Assembly: GCF_030580865.1 (NCBI RefSeq)
Contig: NZ_JAUQSY010000011.1
Location: forward strand, 124,001 to 188,000
From: Hymenobacter aranciens
GTDB taxonomy: Bacteria; Bacteroidota; Bacteroidia; Cytophagales; Hymenobacteraceae
DNA: 64,000 nt
Direction of reading: 5' to 3'
In this document: positions 53,442 through 60,711 of the stretch, in pieces
Layout of the letters: the number at the start of each line of letters is the position of its first letter
Position numbering within the stretch: the stretch's first letter is position 1
Program-made: the position numbers and the translations under genes
The notes under the pieces: generated by a model
What the model saw: the letters and a program-made list of their open reading frames with translations, nothing else
The model's database searches: none
Told to the model about the DNA's origin: nothing

Positions 53442-53547
53442 GGCCACCTCACCCCCTGACCCCCTCTCCTGCGGAGAGGGGGCACCGGTTATGCCCTTGC
53501 GCTTGGCTCCCTTCTCCGCGGGAGAGGGGCTGGGGGTGAGGTTGGCC
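53442..53547. repeat. intergenic palindrome, family G
   Basis: GGCCACCTCACCCCCTGACC and CCCTCTCC are answered by GGAGAGGGGCTGGGGGTGAG and GTTGGCC. It lies between cysN and the TonB receptor gene within the operon. Confidence 0.8.
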
Positions 53548-53563
53548 GGGGGTGAGGTAGCGT

Positions 53564-54808
53564 CTACTCGGTCGCCTCCACCATCCCCGCCGCCAGCGTT
53601 GCGCCCGTCTGCTCATCGAGCAGAATGAAGGAGCCCGTAGCCCGGTTCTGCCGGTACGGGTCGGCCACGAGCGGGGCGGCGGTTTTGAGGCGCACCCGCA
53701 CGATGTCGTTGAGCTGCGCCGACTCGGCGGCCGAGCGGGTAAGGGTTTCGACGCTGGTTTTGCTCAGCAGGGCTGATACCGAGGCTTTCACCAGCGCCGA
53801 GTGGTGCTGGAGGAGAAATTTCTGGCCCGGTAGCAGCGGCTGCTCGCTCATCCAGCACAGCGTGGCTTCGAAGGCGCGGGCGGCGGTGGTTTTGCTGTCG
53901 GCCACGATGATAGCATCACCGCGGCTCACGTCCACATCATCGCGCAAGCGGATGATGACGGCTTGCGGAGCCACGGCCGCTTCCACGTCCTGCTGGTTGA
54001 TTTCCAGGGCTTCAATCTCGGTTTCGCGGCCCGAGGGCAGCACCCGCACCCGGTCGCCGCGGCGGTACACGCCGCTTTGCACGCGGCCGGCGTAGCCCCG
54101 GTAGTCGGGCAGCGCCTCGGTCTGGGGGCGAATGACGTACTGCACCTGGAAGCGCGGCTCGTCGGCGCTGGCGTCCACGGCCACATCCACGTTTTCAAGG
54201 TGTTCGAGCAGGCTTGGTCCGGCGTACCAGGACAGCGCGGCCGGGGCGCGGCGCACCACGTTGTCGCCGCGCAGGGCGCTGAGCGGGATGGCCACCGCCT
54301 CGGGCACGCGCAGCTTGCCAGTCACAGTGGCGTAGTCGGCCACAATGCGCTCGAAGGTGGCCTGGTCGTTGTCCACCAGGTCCATCTTATTCACCGCTAA
54401 TACAAAATGCCGGATGCCCAGCAGCGCCGCGATGAGCGTGTGCCGTCGCGTCTGCTCGATAACGCCCTGGCGGGCATCCACCAGCACGATGGCCAGGTCG
54501 GCATTGGAGGCGCCGGTCACCATGTTGCGGGTGTATTGCACGTGGCCCGGCGCGTCGGTGATAATGAACTTGCGGCGCGGCGTGGTGAAGTATTTGTGCG
54601 CCACGTCGATGGTAATGCCCTGCTCGCGCTCGGCCCGCAGGCCGTCGGTGAGCAGGGCCAAATCGACGCCGCCGTGCACGGCGGGCCGGTTTTCGAGGGC
54701 CGCCAGCACGTCCAGCGACACCGAGTCGCTGTCGTACAGCAGCCGGCCGATGAGGGTACTCTTGCCGTCGTCGACGCTGCCGCAGGTGATAAAACGAAGG
54801 AGGTCCAT
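53564..54808 (-). CDS. cysN: sulfate adenylyltransferase subunit 1 (GTPase)
   Basis: CysN is the regulatory GTPase of ATP sulfurylase. The 414-residue protein starts MDLLRFITCGSVDDGKSTLI with the G1 loop, then ITIDVAHKYFTT, the G3 site DAPGHVQYTRNM and NKMDLVD (G4), then an EF-Tu-like domain 2. With CysD it makes adenylyl-sulfate. No CysC fusion is present at the C-terminus, which fits the APS-reductase route. It follows cysD by 141 nt, with a palindrome in the gap. Confidence 0.96.
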   Translation of the reverse strand: MDLLRFITCGSVDDGKSTLIGRLLYDSDSVSLDVLAALENRPAVHGGVDLALLTDGLRAEREQGITIDVAHKYFTTPRRKFIITDAPGHVQYTRNMVTGASNADLAIVLVDARQGVIEQTRRHTLIAALLGIRHFVLAVNKMDLVDNDQATFERIVADYATVTGKLRVPEAVAIPLSALRGDNVVRRAPAALSWYAGPSLLEHLENVDVAVDASADEPRFQVQYVIRPQTEALPDYRGYAGRVQSGVYRRGDRVRVLPSGRETEIEALEINQQDVEAAVAPQAVIIRLRDDVDVSRGDAIIVADSKTTAARAFEATLCWMSEQPLLPGQKFLLQHHSALVKASVSALLSKTSVETLTRSAAESAQLNDIVRVRLKTAAPLVADPYRQNRATGSFILLDEQTGATLAAGMVEATE

Positions 54809-54828
54809 AGAATGTAATGTGTTAAACT

Positions 54829-54942
54829 CCTGTCATGCTGAAGAAGGAAGCATCCTCTCACGCCGGAATACTAGCGGTGCGAATAGCTTAGTAATCCACT
54901 CGTTCAGACGTGATAAGATGCTTCCTTCGTCAGCATGACAGG
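54829..54942. repeat. intergenic palindrome, family A copy 2
   Basis: CCTGTCATGCTGAAGAAGGA and TCGTCAGCATGACAGG arms around AAGCATCC / GATGCTTCC. It lies inside the cys operon, in the cysD-cysN gap. Compare 25093 and 63802. Confidence 0.85.
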
Positions 54943-54949
54943 CAACTTT

Positions 54950-55864
54950 TTAAAAATACCCGTTGCGCTTACGGTCTTCCATGCCGGCTTCCGAGATGTT
55001 ATCATCGAGCCGCGTAGCGCCACGCTCGCTCACTTTGGCCAGCAGCAGGTCGGCGATGATGTCGTCGATGGTGGCGGCGGAGCTTTCCACGGCGGCGGTG
55101 CAGGTGGCGTCGCCCACGGTGCGGAAGCGCACCTGGCGCTCCACTATCTCGTCGTCGGCGTCGAGGTGCAGGTGCTCGCTGAGGCCCAGAAGCTGGCCGC
55201 TGGGCAGCACCACGCAGGTGCGCGAGTGGCCGAAGTAGATGGGGGGCAGGGTAATGGCTTCGCGCTGGATGTAGCGCCACACGTCGAGCTCGGTCCAGTT
55301 GGAGATGGGGAACACGCGCACGTTTTCGCCGGGCTGAATGCGGCCGTTGTAGATGTTCCAGAGCTCGGGGCGCTGGCGCTTGGGGTCCCACTGGCCAAAC
55401 TCGTCGCGGATGCTGAAAATGCGCTCCTTGGCGCGGGCCTTTTCCTCATCGCGCCGCGCCCCGCCGATGCAGGCGTCGAAGCTGAATTCCTCGATAACTT
55501 CCAGCAAAGTGTAGGTTTGTAGCTGGTTGCGGCTGGGAAATTTGCCGGTGGCGTCGCGCAGGCGCTGCCGATGGATGGTGTCTTCCACACTCCGCACTAC
55601 CAGCTTTTCGCCCAGCTCGGCCGCCAGTCGGTCGCGGAATTCCAGCACTTCGGGGAAATTGTGGCCGGTATCGACGTGAACCAGCGGGAAAGGAAAACGA
55701 CCGGGCCGGAAGGCCTTCAGGGCCAGATGCACCAGTACGATGGAATCTTTGCCGCCCGAAAACAGCAGCGCGGGGCGCTCAAACTGCCCGGCCACTTCGC
55801 GCAAAATGTGAATGGCCTCGGCTTCGAGCCGGTCGAGGTAATCCAGAGAAGGTAAGGAACTCAT
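54950..55864 (-). CDS. cysD: sulfate adenylyltransferase subunit 2
   Basis: This is the catalytic subunit of ATP sulfurylase. The 304-residue PP-loop protein has PALLFSGGKDSIVLVHLALK with SGGKDS at 36-41, VDTGHNFPEVLEFRD, and ACIGGARRDEEKARAKERIF. It ends SEAGMEDRKRNGYF, the usual CysD C-terminus. It forms a complex with CysN to make APS from sulfate and ATP. It begins 28 nt after cysH. Confidence 0.97.
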   Translation of the reverse strand: MSSLPSLDYLDRLEAEAIHILREVAGQFERPALLFSGGKDSIVLVHLALKAFRPGRFPFPLVHVDTGHNFPEVLEFRDRLAAELGEKLVVRSVEDTIHRQRLRDATGKFPSRNQLQTYTLLEVIEEFSFDACIGGARRDEEKARAKERIFSIRDEFGQWDPKRQRPELWNIYNGRIQPGENVRVFPISNWTELDVWRYIQREAITLPPIYFGHSRTCVVLPSGQLLGLSEHLHLDADDEIVERQVRFRTVGDATCTAAVESSAATIDDIIADLLLAKVSERGATRLDDNISEAGMEDRKRNGYF

Positions 55865-55892
55865 TAAAAATAAGAAGAATGGAAAACAATGG

Positions 55893-56651
55893 TTAAGCCG
55901 GCAGCTTTTCCACTACCGGGTCGAGGCCCTGGGGGGCGGCGGTATCGTGCAGGCCGCATTCCTTGGCCGACTGGTCTTCCCACCACCAGCGCCCGGCCCG
56001 GAAATCCTCGCTCGCCGCAATGGCCCGGGTGCAGGGCGCGCAGCCGATGCTCACGAAGCCCTGCTGGTGCAAGGGGTTGAAGGGTATCCCATTGGCGCGC
56101 ACGAAGTCCCAGCACTGCTCCCAAGTCCAGTCGAACAGCGGATGTACTTTGATGAGCTGGTGGCCGGCGTCCCACTCGGCCGGGTGCATGTGCTGGCGGT
56201 TGGCCGACTGCTCGGCCCGGATGCCGGTAAACCACACTTGCTGCCCCGCCAGGGCCCGCGCCAGGGGCTCCACCTTCCGAATGCTGCAACATTCTTTCCG
56301 AGCTTCTGCGCTCGCGTAGAAGCTGTTGGGGCCTTTGGCTCGGAGTAGTTGCTCCAGGCTGTCCTGACGCGGGAAATAGCTGGCAATTGGCTTGTCGTAC
56401 TTCAGCAGGGTCTTATTCCAGGTCGAGTAGGTTTCCTGAAAATTGCGGCCCGTGTCGAGCGTAAATACCTCAATGGGCAGCTCGTGCGTGAAAATCAAAT
56501 GCGTGATTATCTGGTCTTCCAGTCCGAAGGACGTGGAAAACACGGCCCGGCCGGGAAAGGCCGCCGCGGCCTGAGTAAGCATATCGAGCGCCGAAAGCCC
56601 GGCAAAATCATGGCGCAGGTCACCGACCAGCGCCTCCGATGCAATGTGCAT
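55893..56651 (-). CDS. cysH: adenylyl-sulfate reductase (thioredoxin-type)
   Basis: The enzyme reduces APS to sulfite. The 252-residue protein has the PP-loop-like FSTSFGLEDQIITHL. C121-C122 (ECCSIRKVEPL) and C204/C207 (SIGCAPCTRA) are the 4Fe-4S ligands that mark APS rather than PAPS reductases, and C232 in KECGLH is the catalytic Cys. The absence of CysC nearby agrees with direct APS use. The ATG at 56651 is chosen because the codons before it (to 56681) lie in a hairpin. It is the first structural gene of the operon, 203 nt after the leader ORF. Confidence 0.95.
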   Translation of the reverse strand: MHIASEALVGDLRHDFAGLSALDMLTQAAAAFPGRAVFSTSFGLEDQIITHLIFTHELPIEVFTLDTGRNFQETYSTWNKTLLKYDKPIASYFPRQDSLEQLLRAKGPNSFYASAEARKECCSIRKVEPLARALAGQQVWFTGIRAEQSANRQHMHPAEWDAGHQLIKVHPLFDWTWEQCWDFVRANGIPFNPLHQQGFVSIGCAPCTRAIAASEDFRAGRWWWEDQSAKECGLHDTAAPQGLDPVVEKLPA

Positions 56652-56667
56652 GGTGCGAAGTGAATAT

Positions 56668-56691
56668 GGCTTTTCCCGCAAGGAAAAAGCC
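56668..56691 (-). promoter_or_regulatory. hairpin close to the cysH start
   Basis: On the minus strand GGCTTTTTCC and GGGAAAAGCC form a 10-bp stem (one wobble) with loop TTGC, ending 16 nt before the cysH ATG. It could mask the initiation region. No U-tract follows, so it is not a classical terminator. Confidence 0.5.
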
Positions 56692-56755
56692 TGACCAGTA
56701 AATGAGTGGGTGGGATTGCCGCCGCGGCCTGATGCCGCACGACTGGAAAAGGAAC

Positions 56756-56774
56756 GGCTGCGCCAACGGCAGCC
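56756..56774 (-). promoter_or_regulatory. candidate attenuator hairpin in the cysH leader
   Basis: GGCTGC / GCAGCC around a 7-nt loop, followed on the minus strand by GTTCCTTTTCC, a weak U-tract. It lies 81 nt past the leader ORF stop. Confidence 0.4.
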
Positions 56775-56854
56775 ACAGAAAATAGAGTCCCGGCCGTGAC
56801 GCTTAACGAAGCATCACCGGAGGATAAGGGGCCAGCAGGGGAGTAGGGTCAACC

Positions 56855-56971
56855 TCAACAGCTCGCCACGGCGGCCGTCATACAGACCGCCGCGCCCAGC
56901 CGACAACAACACGCTTGCGACACGGCAAGGGCGTTGGAGCGTAAAGAGCTGGTGTGACGGGAGATTTCCAT
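56855..56971 (-). CDS. cysteine-rich leader peptide upstream of cysH
   Basis: A 38-codon ORF with an ATG at 56971 and TGA at 56857-56855. The peptide starts MEISRHTSSLRSNALAVSQA, then CCC at 21-23, C30 and C38 as the last residue. All five Cys codons are TGT. It lies 35 nt after a TACTTTTG box and 203 nt before cysH, with two hairpins between. No other gene explains the 500-nt gap. Charged-tRNA-Cys-sensitive ribosome stalling at the TGT run could control downstream cys genes, as established for polycysteine leader ORFs in mycobacteria. Coding by the ORF and its regulation here are inference from sequence and position. Confidence 0.7.
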   Translation of the reverse strand: MEISRHTSSLRSNALAVSQACCCRLGAAVCMTAAVASC

Positions 56972-57006
56972 TAAAACAATCCTTCGATGAAAGGTATTGA
57001 GCGGGA

Positions 57007-57014
57007 CAAAAGTA
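57007..57014 (-). promoter_or_regulatory. promoter box of the sulfate assimilation operon
   Basis: TACTTTTG on the minus strand, 35 nt before the leader ORF ATG. The only such box found in the 500-nt gap on this strand. Confidence 0.55.
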
Positions 57015-57107
57015 AGCGCAGCACGATTAAATGTGCGCCTGCTGCCCTCTACTACCGCCAGCGGCGGCGTTTGTTTGACAAGCCGGGGCGCACATCCGGC
57101 GTCCTGC

Positions 57108-57115
57108 TACCTTTG
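57108..57115 (+). promoter_or_regulatory. TAnnTTTG box for rsmA
   Basis: TACCTTTG on the plus strand, 38 nt before the preferred GTG at 57154 and 8 nt before an alternative GTG at 57124. Confidence 0.5.
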
Positions 57116-57153
57116 CCCCAACGGTGCGCCGCTCGCATTGTTGCCCTCCTGCC

Positions 57154-57933
57154 GTGGTAAAACCTAAGAAACACCTCGGCCAGCACTTCCTGGCCGACCC
57201 CAACATCGCCCGCCGCATCGTGGCTGCCCTCCACCTGCCCGACGACGTGCGCCAGGTGCTGGAAATCGGCCCCGGCATGGGCGTGCTCACGCAGTACCTG
57301 CTCGAAAATTCGGCCTACACCACCAGCGTGGTCGAGATTGATACCGAGTCGGTAGCGTATTTGAAGCAGCACTACCCGGCGCTGGCGCCGCGCATTTTTG
57401 CCACCGATTTTCTGAAGCAGGACCTCGGCCAGCTGTTTCCCGGCCAGCCGCTGGCCATCATCGGCAACTTTCCCTACAACATTAGCAGCCAGATATTTTT
57501 CTCGGTGCTCAACAACCGCCAGCAGGTGCGCGAGGTGGTGGGCATGATTCAGAAGGAAGTAGCCGAGCGCCTGGCCGAGCCGCCGGGCTCCAAAACCTAC
57601 GGCATCCTGAGCGTGCTCTTGCAGGCTTACTATAAGATTGAGTATCTGTTCACCGTGCCCGCGCACGTGTTCGTGCCGCCGCCCAAGGTGGAGTCGGCCG
57701 TGGTGCGGCTGGTGCGCAACGACGTGGAGCAGCTGGACTGCGACGAAAAGCTGTTTTTTCAGGTCGTGAAGCAGGCGTTTCAGACGCGGCGCAAGACCTT
57801 GCGCAACGCGCTCAAGCCCTTCGGGATGCCCGCTGAAACGACTACGGACGCTATTTTTGAGAAGCGGGCCGAGCAGCTGGGCGTAGCCGATTTCGTACGG
57901 CTGACGCAGCACGTGGCCGAGCACCGGGCGTGA
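57154..57933 (+). CDS. rsmA: 16S rRNA (adenine(1518)-N6/adenine(1519)-N6)-dimethyltransferase
   Basis: RsmA/KsgA dimethylates two adenines in helix 45 of 16S rRNA. The protein (about 259 residues) starts (V)VKPKKHLGQHFLADPNIARR. SAM motif I is LEIGPGMGVLTQYLLE, and the catalytic NFPYNISSQIFF is the NLPY-type motif with F in place of L, common in Bacteroidota. VPPPKVESAVV and RRKTLRNALKPF close the fold. GTG at 57154 gives the family N-terminus; a leaderless GTG at 57124 would add ten residues. Divergent from the cys operon. Confidence 0.95.
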   Translation: MVKPKKHLGQHFLADPNIARRIVAALHLPDDVRQVLEIGPGMGVLTQYLLENSAYTTSVVEIDTESVAYLKQHYPALAPRIFATDFLKQDLGQLFPGQPLAIIGNFPYNISSQIFFSVLNNRQQVREVVGMIQKEVAERLAEPPGSKTYGILSVLLQAYYKIEYLFTVPAHVFVPPPKVESAVVRLVRNDVEQLDCDEKLFFQVVKQAFQTRRKTLRNALKPFGMPAETTTDAIFEKRAEQLGVADFVRLTQHVAEHRA

Positions 57934-57934
57934 T

Positions 57935-58000
57935 GTAGCGCGGACTTTGTAGTCCGCGAGTGCGAACGTTCTGACTCGCGGACTACAAAGTCCGCACTAC
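57935..58000. repeat. intergenic palindrome, family D
   Basis: GTAGCGCGGACTTTGTAGTC and CGCGAG are answered by CTCGCGGACTACAAAGTCCG and CACTAC, with a 14-nt centre. It begins 2 nt after the rsmA stop and ends 17 nt before the next ATG. Confidence 0.88.
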
Positions 58001-58016
58001 TTTCTACTTCAAACTT

Positions 58017-59036
58017 ATGTCCACCAACCCCCTGCAAGAAAAACCCTGTCCGCCGCCCAAGCGGGTATCGTCCGGCGTGTGCCTGGTCGTTGATGAAATG
58101 CATCGCTCGCTGCGCCAGGATTTTAAGAACATCGGCGTCACCATCAAGTACTGCCCCGACCTCTCAGCGGCCGAGGTGCCGGAGGCGCTGGCCGGCTTTC
58201 CCTACGAGGGCTTGGTGGTGCGCAGCAAGCTGCGCATCACGGCAGCGCTGCTCAAAAACGCACCGCACCTGCGCTACGTGGCGCGGGCCGGAGCGGGCAC
58301 CGATAATATTGATATGGAGGCTCTGGAAGCCGCCGGTGTCGAGCTCATCAATGCGCCGGAGGGCAACCGTACGGCGGTGGGCGAGCACGCCGTGGGGCTG
58401 CTGCTGGCCTTGTTCCGGCACATCCCGACGGCCGACTACCAGGTGCGCCACGGCCGCTGGCTGCGCGAAGACAACCGCGGCGAGGAGCTGGCCGGCAAAA
58501 CCGTGGGCCTGCTGGGCTACGGGCACATGGGCCGCTCCTTTGCCCGCGTGCTGCGCGGGTTCGATGTCGAAGTTATTGCCCACGATATTGACCCAAAATG
58601 CGAGTCCGACGGCAATGCCAAACTGGTAAGCCTGGCAGAGCTACAGGGCCGTTCCGACGTTATCAGCCTGCACATCCCGTATTCCAAGGCCAATCACCAT
58701 TTCATCAACGACGCCTTCCTGACGGTGTCGGAGCGCAACTTCTGGCTGCTGAACACGGCGCGGGGCGAAATCCTCGACCACGCCGCCCTAGTGCGCGGCC
58801 TGCGCGGCGGCTACGTGCGCGGCGCCGCCCTCGACGTACTCGAAAACGAGCGGCTGCACACGCTGAACGAAGCGCAGGGCAAAGTGTTCGAGTTTCTGAA
58901 AAACGCGCCCAACGTGGTGCTCTCGCCCCACATAGCCGGCTGGACGCACCAGAGCTATGCCCGCATCAATGAGGTGCTGACGCGCAAGCTGGCCGATTTT
59001 CTGGCCCGCCACCCCACCAATGCGGAACCGCGCTAA
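58017..59036 (+). CDS. D-isomer-specific 2-hydroxyacid dehydrogenase (SerA-like)
   Basis: A 339-residue NAD-dependent oxidoreductase. The substrate domain lies at 1-120 and 310-339. The Rossmann site is KTVGLLGYGHMGRSFARVLR near 160-180, then NTARGEILDHAALVRGL and HIAGWTHQSYARINEV, with the catalytic Arg, Glu and His. It is of SerA/phosphoglycerate-dehydrogenase type but short, without an ACT domain. It could be 3-phosphoglycerate dehydrogenase or a lactate-type enzyme; the sequence does not settle it. It follows rsmA on the same strand across a palindrome. Confidence 0.85.
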   Translation: MSTNPLQEKPCPPPKRVSSGVCLVVDEMHRSLRQDFKNIGVTIKYCPDLSAAEVPEALAGFPYEGLVVRSKLRITAALLKNAPHLRYVARAGAGTDNIDMEALEAAGVELINAPEGNRTAVGEHAVGLLLALFRHIPTADYQVRHGRWLREDNRGEELAGKTVGLLGYGHMGRSFARVLRGFDVEVIAHDIDPKCESDGNAKLVSLAELQGRSDVISLHIPYSKANHHFINDAFLTVSERNFWLLNTARGEILDHAALVRGLRGGYVRGAALDVLENERLHTLNEAQGKVFEFLKNAPNVVLSPHIAGWTHQSYARINEVLTRKLADFLARHPTNAEPR

Positions 59037-59047
59037 GCGGTTTTGTG

Positions 59048-59055
59048 TATCTTTG
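59048..59055 (+). promoter_or_regulatory. TAnnTTTG box, likely greA promoter
   Basis: TATCTTTG starts 11 nt after the dehydrogenase stop and lies 83 nt before greA. No other box is seen closer to greA. Confidence 0.5.
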
Positions 59056-59071
59056 TACTGAACCTAACGAG

Positions 59072-59111
59072 GGAGAACGGTTGGCAGTGCCAGCCGTTCT
59101 CCTTGTTTTTT
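59072..59111 (+). terminator. terminator-like hairpin in the greA leader
   Basis: GGAGAACGG / CCGTTCTCC with inner TGGC-AGT-GCCA gives about 14 bp, followed by TTGTTTTTT. It lies downstream of the greA promoter box and so inside the predicted greA leader. It may end the dehydrogenase transcript, attenuate greA, or both. Confidence 0.8.
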
Positions 59112-59138
59112 AGCCAACCCGATTAAGAACTCCCACTC

Positions 59139-59612
59139 ATGGCCACCATCAACTATTACTCTGCCGAGGGCCTGCAAAAACTCAAGGACGAGCTTCAGGA
59201 TTTGAAAATTCGCGGCCGTGCCAAAGCCGCTGAGGACCTGCGCGAAGCCCGCGACAAGGGCGACCTGAGCGAAAACGCCGAGTACGACGCCGCCAAGGAG
59301 GCCCAGGGCCTGCTGGAGCTCAAAATCTCGAAGCTGGAAGAAGTAGTCGGCAACGCCCGCCTGATTGATGAAACCAACATGGATTTCAGCAAGGCGCTTA
59401 TCATGAGCAAGGTGAAGCTGAAAAACCTGAAGAATAACATGGTGCTCGACTACATGCTGGTGGCCGAGGAAGAAGCCAACCTGGCGGCCGGCAAAATCTC
59501 GGTGAAGTCGCCGATTGGCCGCGGCCTGCTGGGCAAATCGGTGGGCGACACGGCCGAAATCGTGGTACCCGCCGGCAAGCTGCAGTTTGAAGTGCTGGAG
59601 ATTTCGCGGTAG
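59139..59612 (+). CDS. greA: transcription elongation factor GreA
   Basis: GreA stimulates RNA cleavage by backtracked RNA polymerase. The 157-residue protein starts MATINYYSAEGLQKLKDELQ. The N-terminal coiled coil has AREARDKGDLSENAEYDAAK-like sequence carrying the tip acidic residues (DLSENAEYD), and the C-terminal FKBP-like domain ends SPIGRGLLGKSVGDTAEIVV. Length is standard. A strong hairpin in the leader and a terminator 69 nt downstream bracket it. Confidence 0.96.
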   Translation: MATINYYSAEGLQKLKDELQDLKIRGRAKAAEDLREARDKGDLSENAEYDAAKEAQGLLELKISKLEEVVGNARLIDETNMDFSKALIMSKVKLKNLKNNMVLDYMLVAEEEANLAAGKISVKSPIGRGLLGKSVGDTAEIVVPAGKLQFEVLEISR

Positions 59613-59616
59613 GTTT

Positions 59617-59770
59617 GAGTATTCGGTACAAAGTATTGAGTAGTTAGAAGTAATTCCGCCCGCCTGGGTTATGAAATCAAGAAGGCCCGCGCCATCAGGC
59701 GCGGGCCTTTTATGTTTGTGTTACGTAGAGCAGCCACGTCCAACTACTCAATACTTCATACTGACTACTC
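59617..59770. repeat. intergenic palindrome, family E copy 2, around the greA terminator
   Basis: GAGTATTCGGTACAAAGTAT with TGAGTAGTT at 59617-59645 is answered by AACTACTCAATACTTCATAC and TGACTACTC at 59742-59770. Between the arms sits a terminator, 59682-59712 (AAGGCCCGCGCC / GGCGCGGGCCTT then T4). Compare 9424-9501. Confidence 0.65.
59682..59712 (+). terminator. intrinsic terminator after greA
   Basis: Twelve-base-pair stem AAGGCCCGCGCC / GGCGCGGGCCTT with loop ATCA and T4. Confidence 0.85.
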
Positions 59771-59778
59771 AAAACACT

Positions 59779-60633
59779 ATGCCTTCCATTTTCTCTCGCA
59801 TCGTTGCCGGCGAGCTGCCCGCTTATAAGGTCGCCGAAGACGCCGACCACCTCGCTTTTCTTGATATCACGCCGCTGGTGGAAGGCCATACGCTGGTCAT
59901 TCCCAAGAAGGAAGTTGACTATATCTTCGATTTGCCTGCTGACGAGCTGGCGGCGCTGCATCAGTTTGCGCAGCGCGTGGCCAAGGGGGTGAAAGCGGCC
60001 GTGGACTGCCGCCGCATCGGTGTGGCGGTGATTGGACTGGAAGTGCCACACGCGCACATTCATCTCATTCCCATGAATAAGGTGGCGGATATGAACTTCG
60101 CCAACCCCAAAATCAAGGTGCCCGAAGAACGGATGCAGGAGCTGGCTGCCGACATTGCTGCGAAAGTAGAAGGCGGCAGTGGGCTGGAAAGCGACAAAAA
60201 AGCAGAGGCGGCCAAAGCTCAATCAGCCGGGAAGCCGGCCGCTGATGCCACTTTGCAGCAGCTGCAGGAACTGACCAAAGGACTGTTCTTCGTGAGCGAA
60301 TCGGAGGCGCCGCTGGAGGCGGTGAGCTACGAGGTGCCGAGCGGGGAGCTGACCGATGCCGTTCTTCATAAAGTGTTGGTAGAGCCGGTTTCAGCCAAAA
60401 TCGAAAAGCTGGAGTTGGCGCAGTTCCTGCGCAACCACACGGCCGACGACGGCGTGCTGGGCGACGTGGACCTGGCCAACCGCTATAAAGCTCTGCAGAT
60501 GTTCATGAAGCAGGAGCTGAGCGACACCAGGGTGTACCGTGTAGGTAGCGGCCCGCAATTATACGCCTACGCGCTGGGCCACTCGGCCGAGGGCAAACTG
60601 ACGGGCTTCAAGACGATGCTGACGGAAACCTAG
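59779..60633 (+). CDS. HIT hydrolase fused to a NuiA-like domain
   Basis: The 284-residue protein starts as a normal HIT protein: MPSIFSRIVAGELPAYKVAE with VEGHTLVIPKKE, and the histidine triad HAHIHL at 91-96 (catalytic H93). HIT proteins hydrolyse nucleoside phosphoramidates and dinucleotides. After an Ala/Lys linker (about 130-155) comes LQELTKGLFFVSESEAPLEA, and the end reads DTRVYRVGSGPQLYAYALG. This matches the NuiA (nuclease A inhibitor) fold. The ATG at 59779 is the family start. The fusion is unusual, and a normal HIT gene is about 130 codons. Confidence 0.85.
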   Translation: MPSIFSRIVAGELPAYKVAEDADHLAFLDITPLVEGHTLVIPKKEVDYIFDLPADELAALHQFAQRVAKGVKAAVDCRRIGVAVIGLEVPHAHIHLIPMNKVADMNFANPKIKVPEERMQELAADIAAKVEGGSGLESDKKAEAAKAQSAGKPAADATLQQLQELTKGLFFVSESEAPLEAVSYEVPSGELTDAVLHKVLVEPVSAKIEKLELAQFLRNHTADDGVLGDVDLANRYKALQMFMKQELSDTRVYRVGSGPQLYAYALGHSAEGKLTGFKTMLTET

Positions 60634-60675
60634 GCCGAAACCAGCGGCCGATTGGTAAATGTGAAAGGAAATTGC

Positions 60676-60683
60676 TACGTTTG
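60676..60683 (+). promoter_or_regulatory. TAnnTTTG box for the SseB-like gene
   Basis: TACGTTTG ends 28 nt before the ATG at 60712. Confidence 0.5.
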
Positions 60684-60711
60684 AAGCCAATTCACTTTCA
60701 TCTGCATTCCC

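Noticed and set aside
56652..57006. SAM or other known riboswitch before cysH
   Set aside because: I see no SAM-I or SAM-II core; the leader ORF explains the region better.
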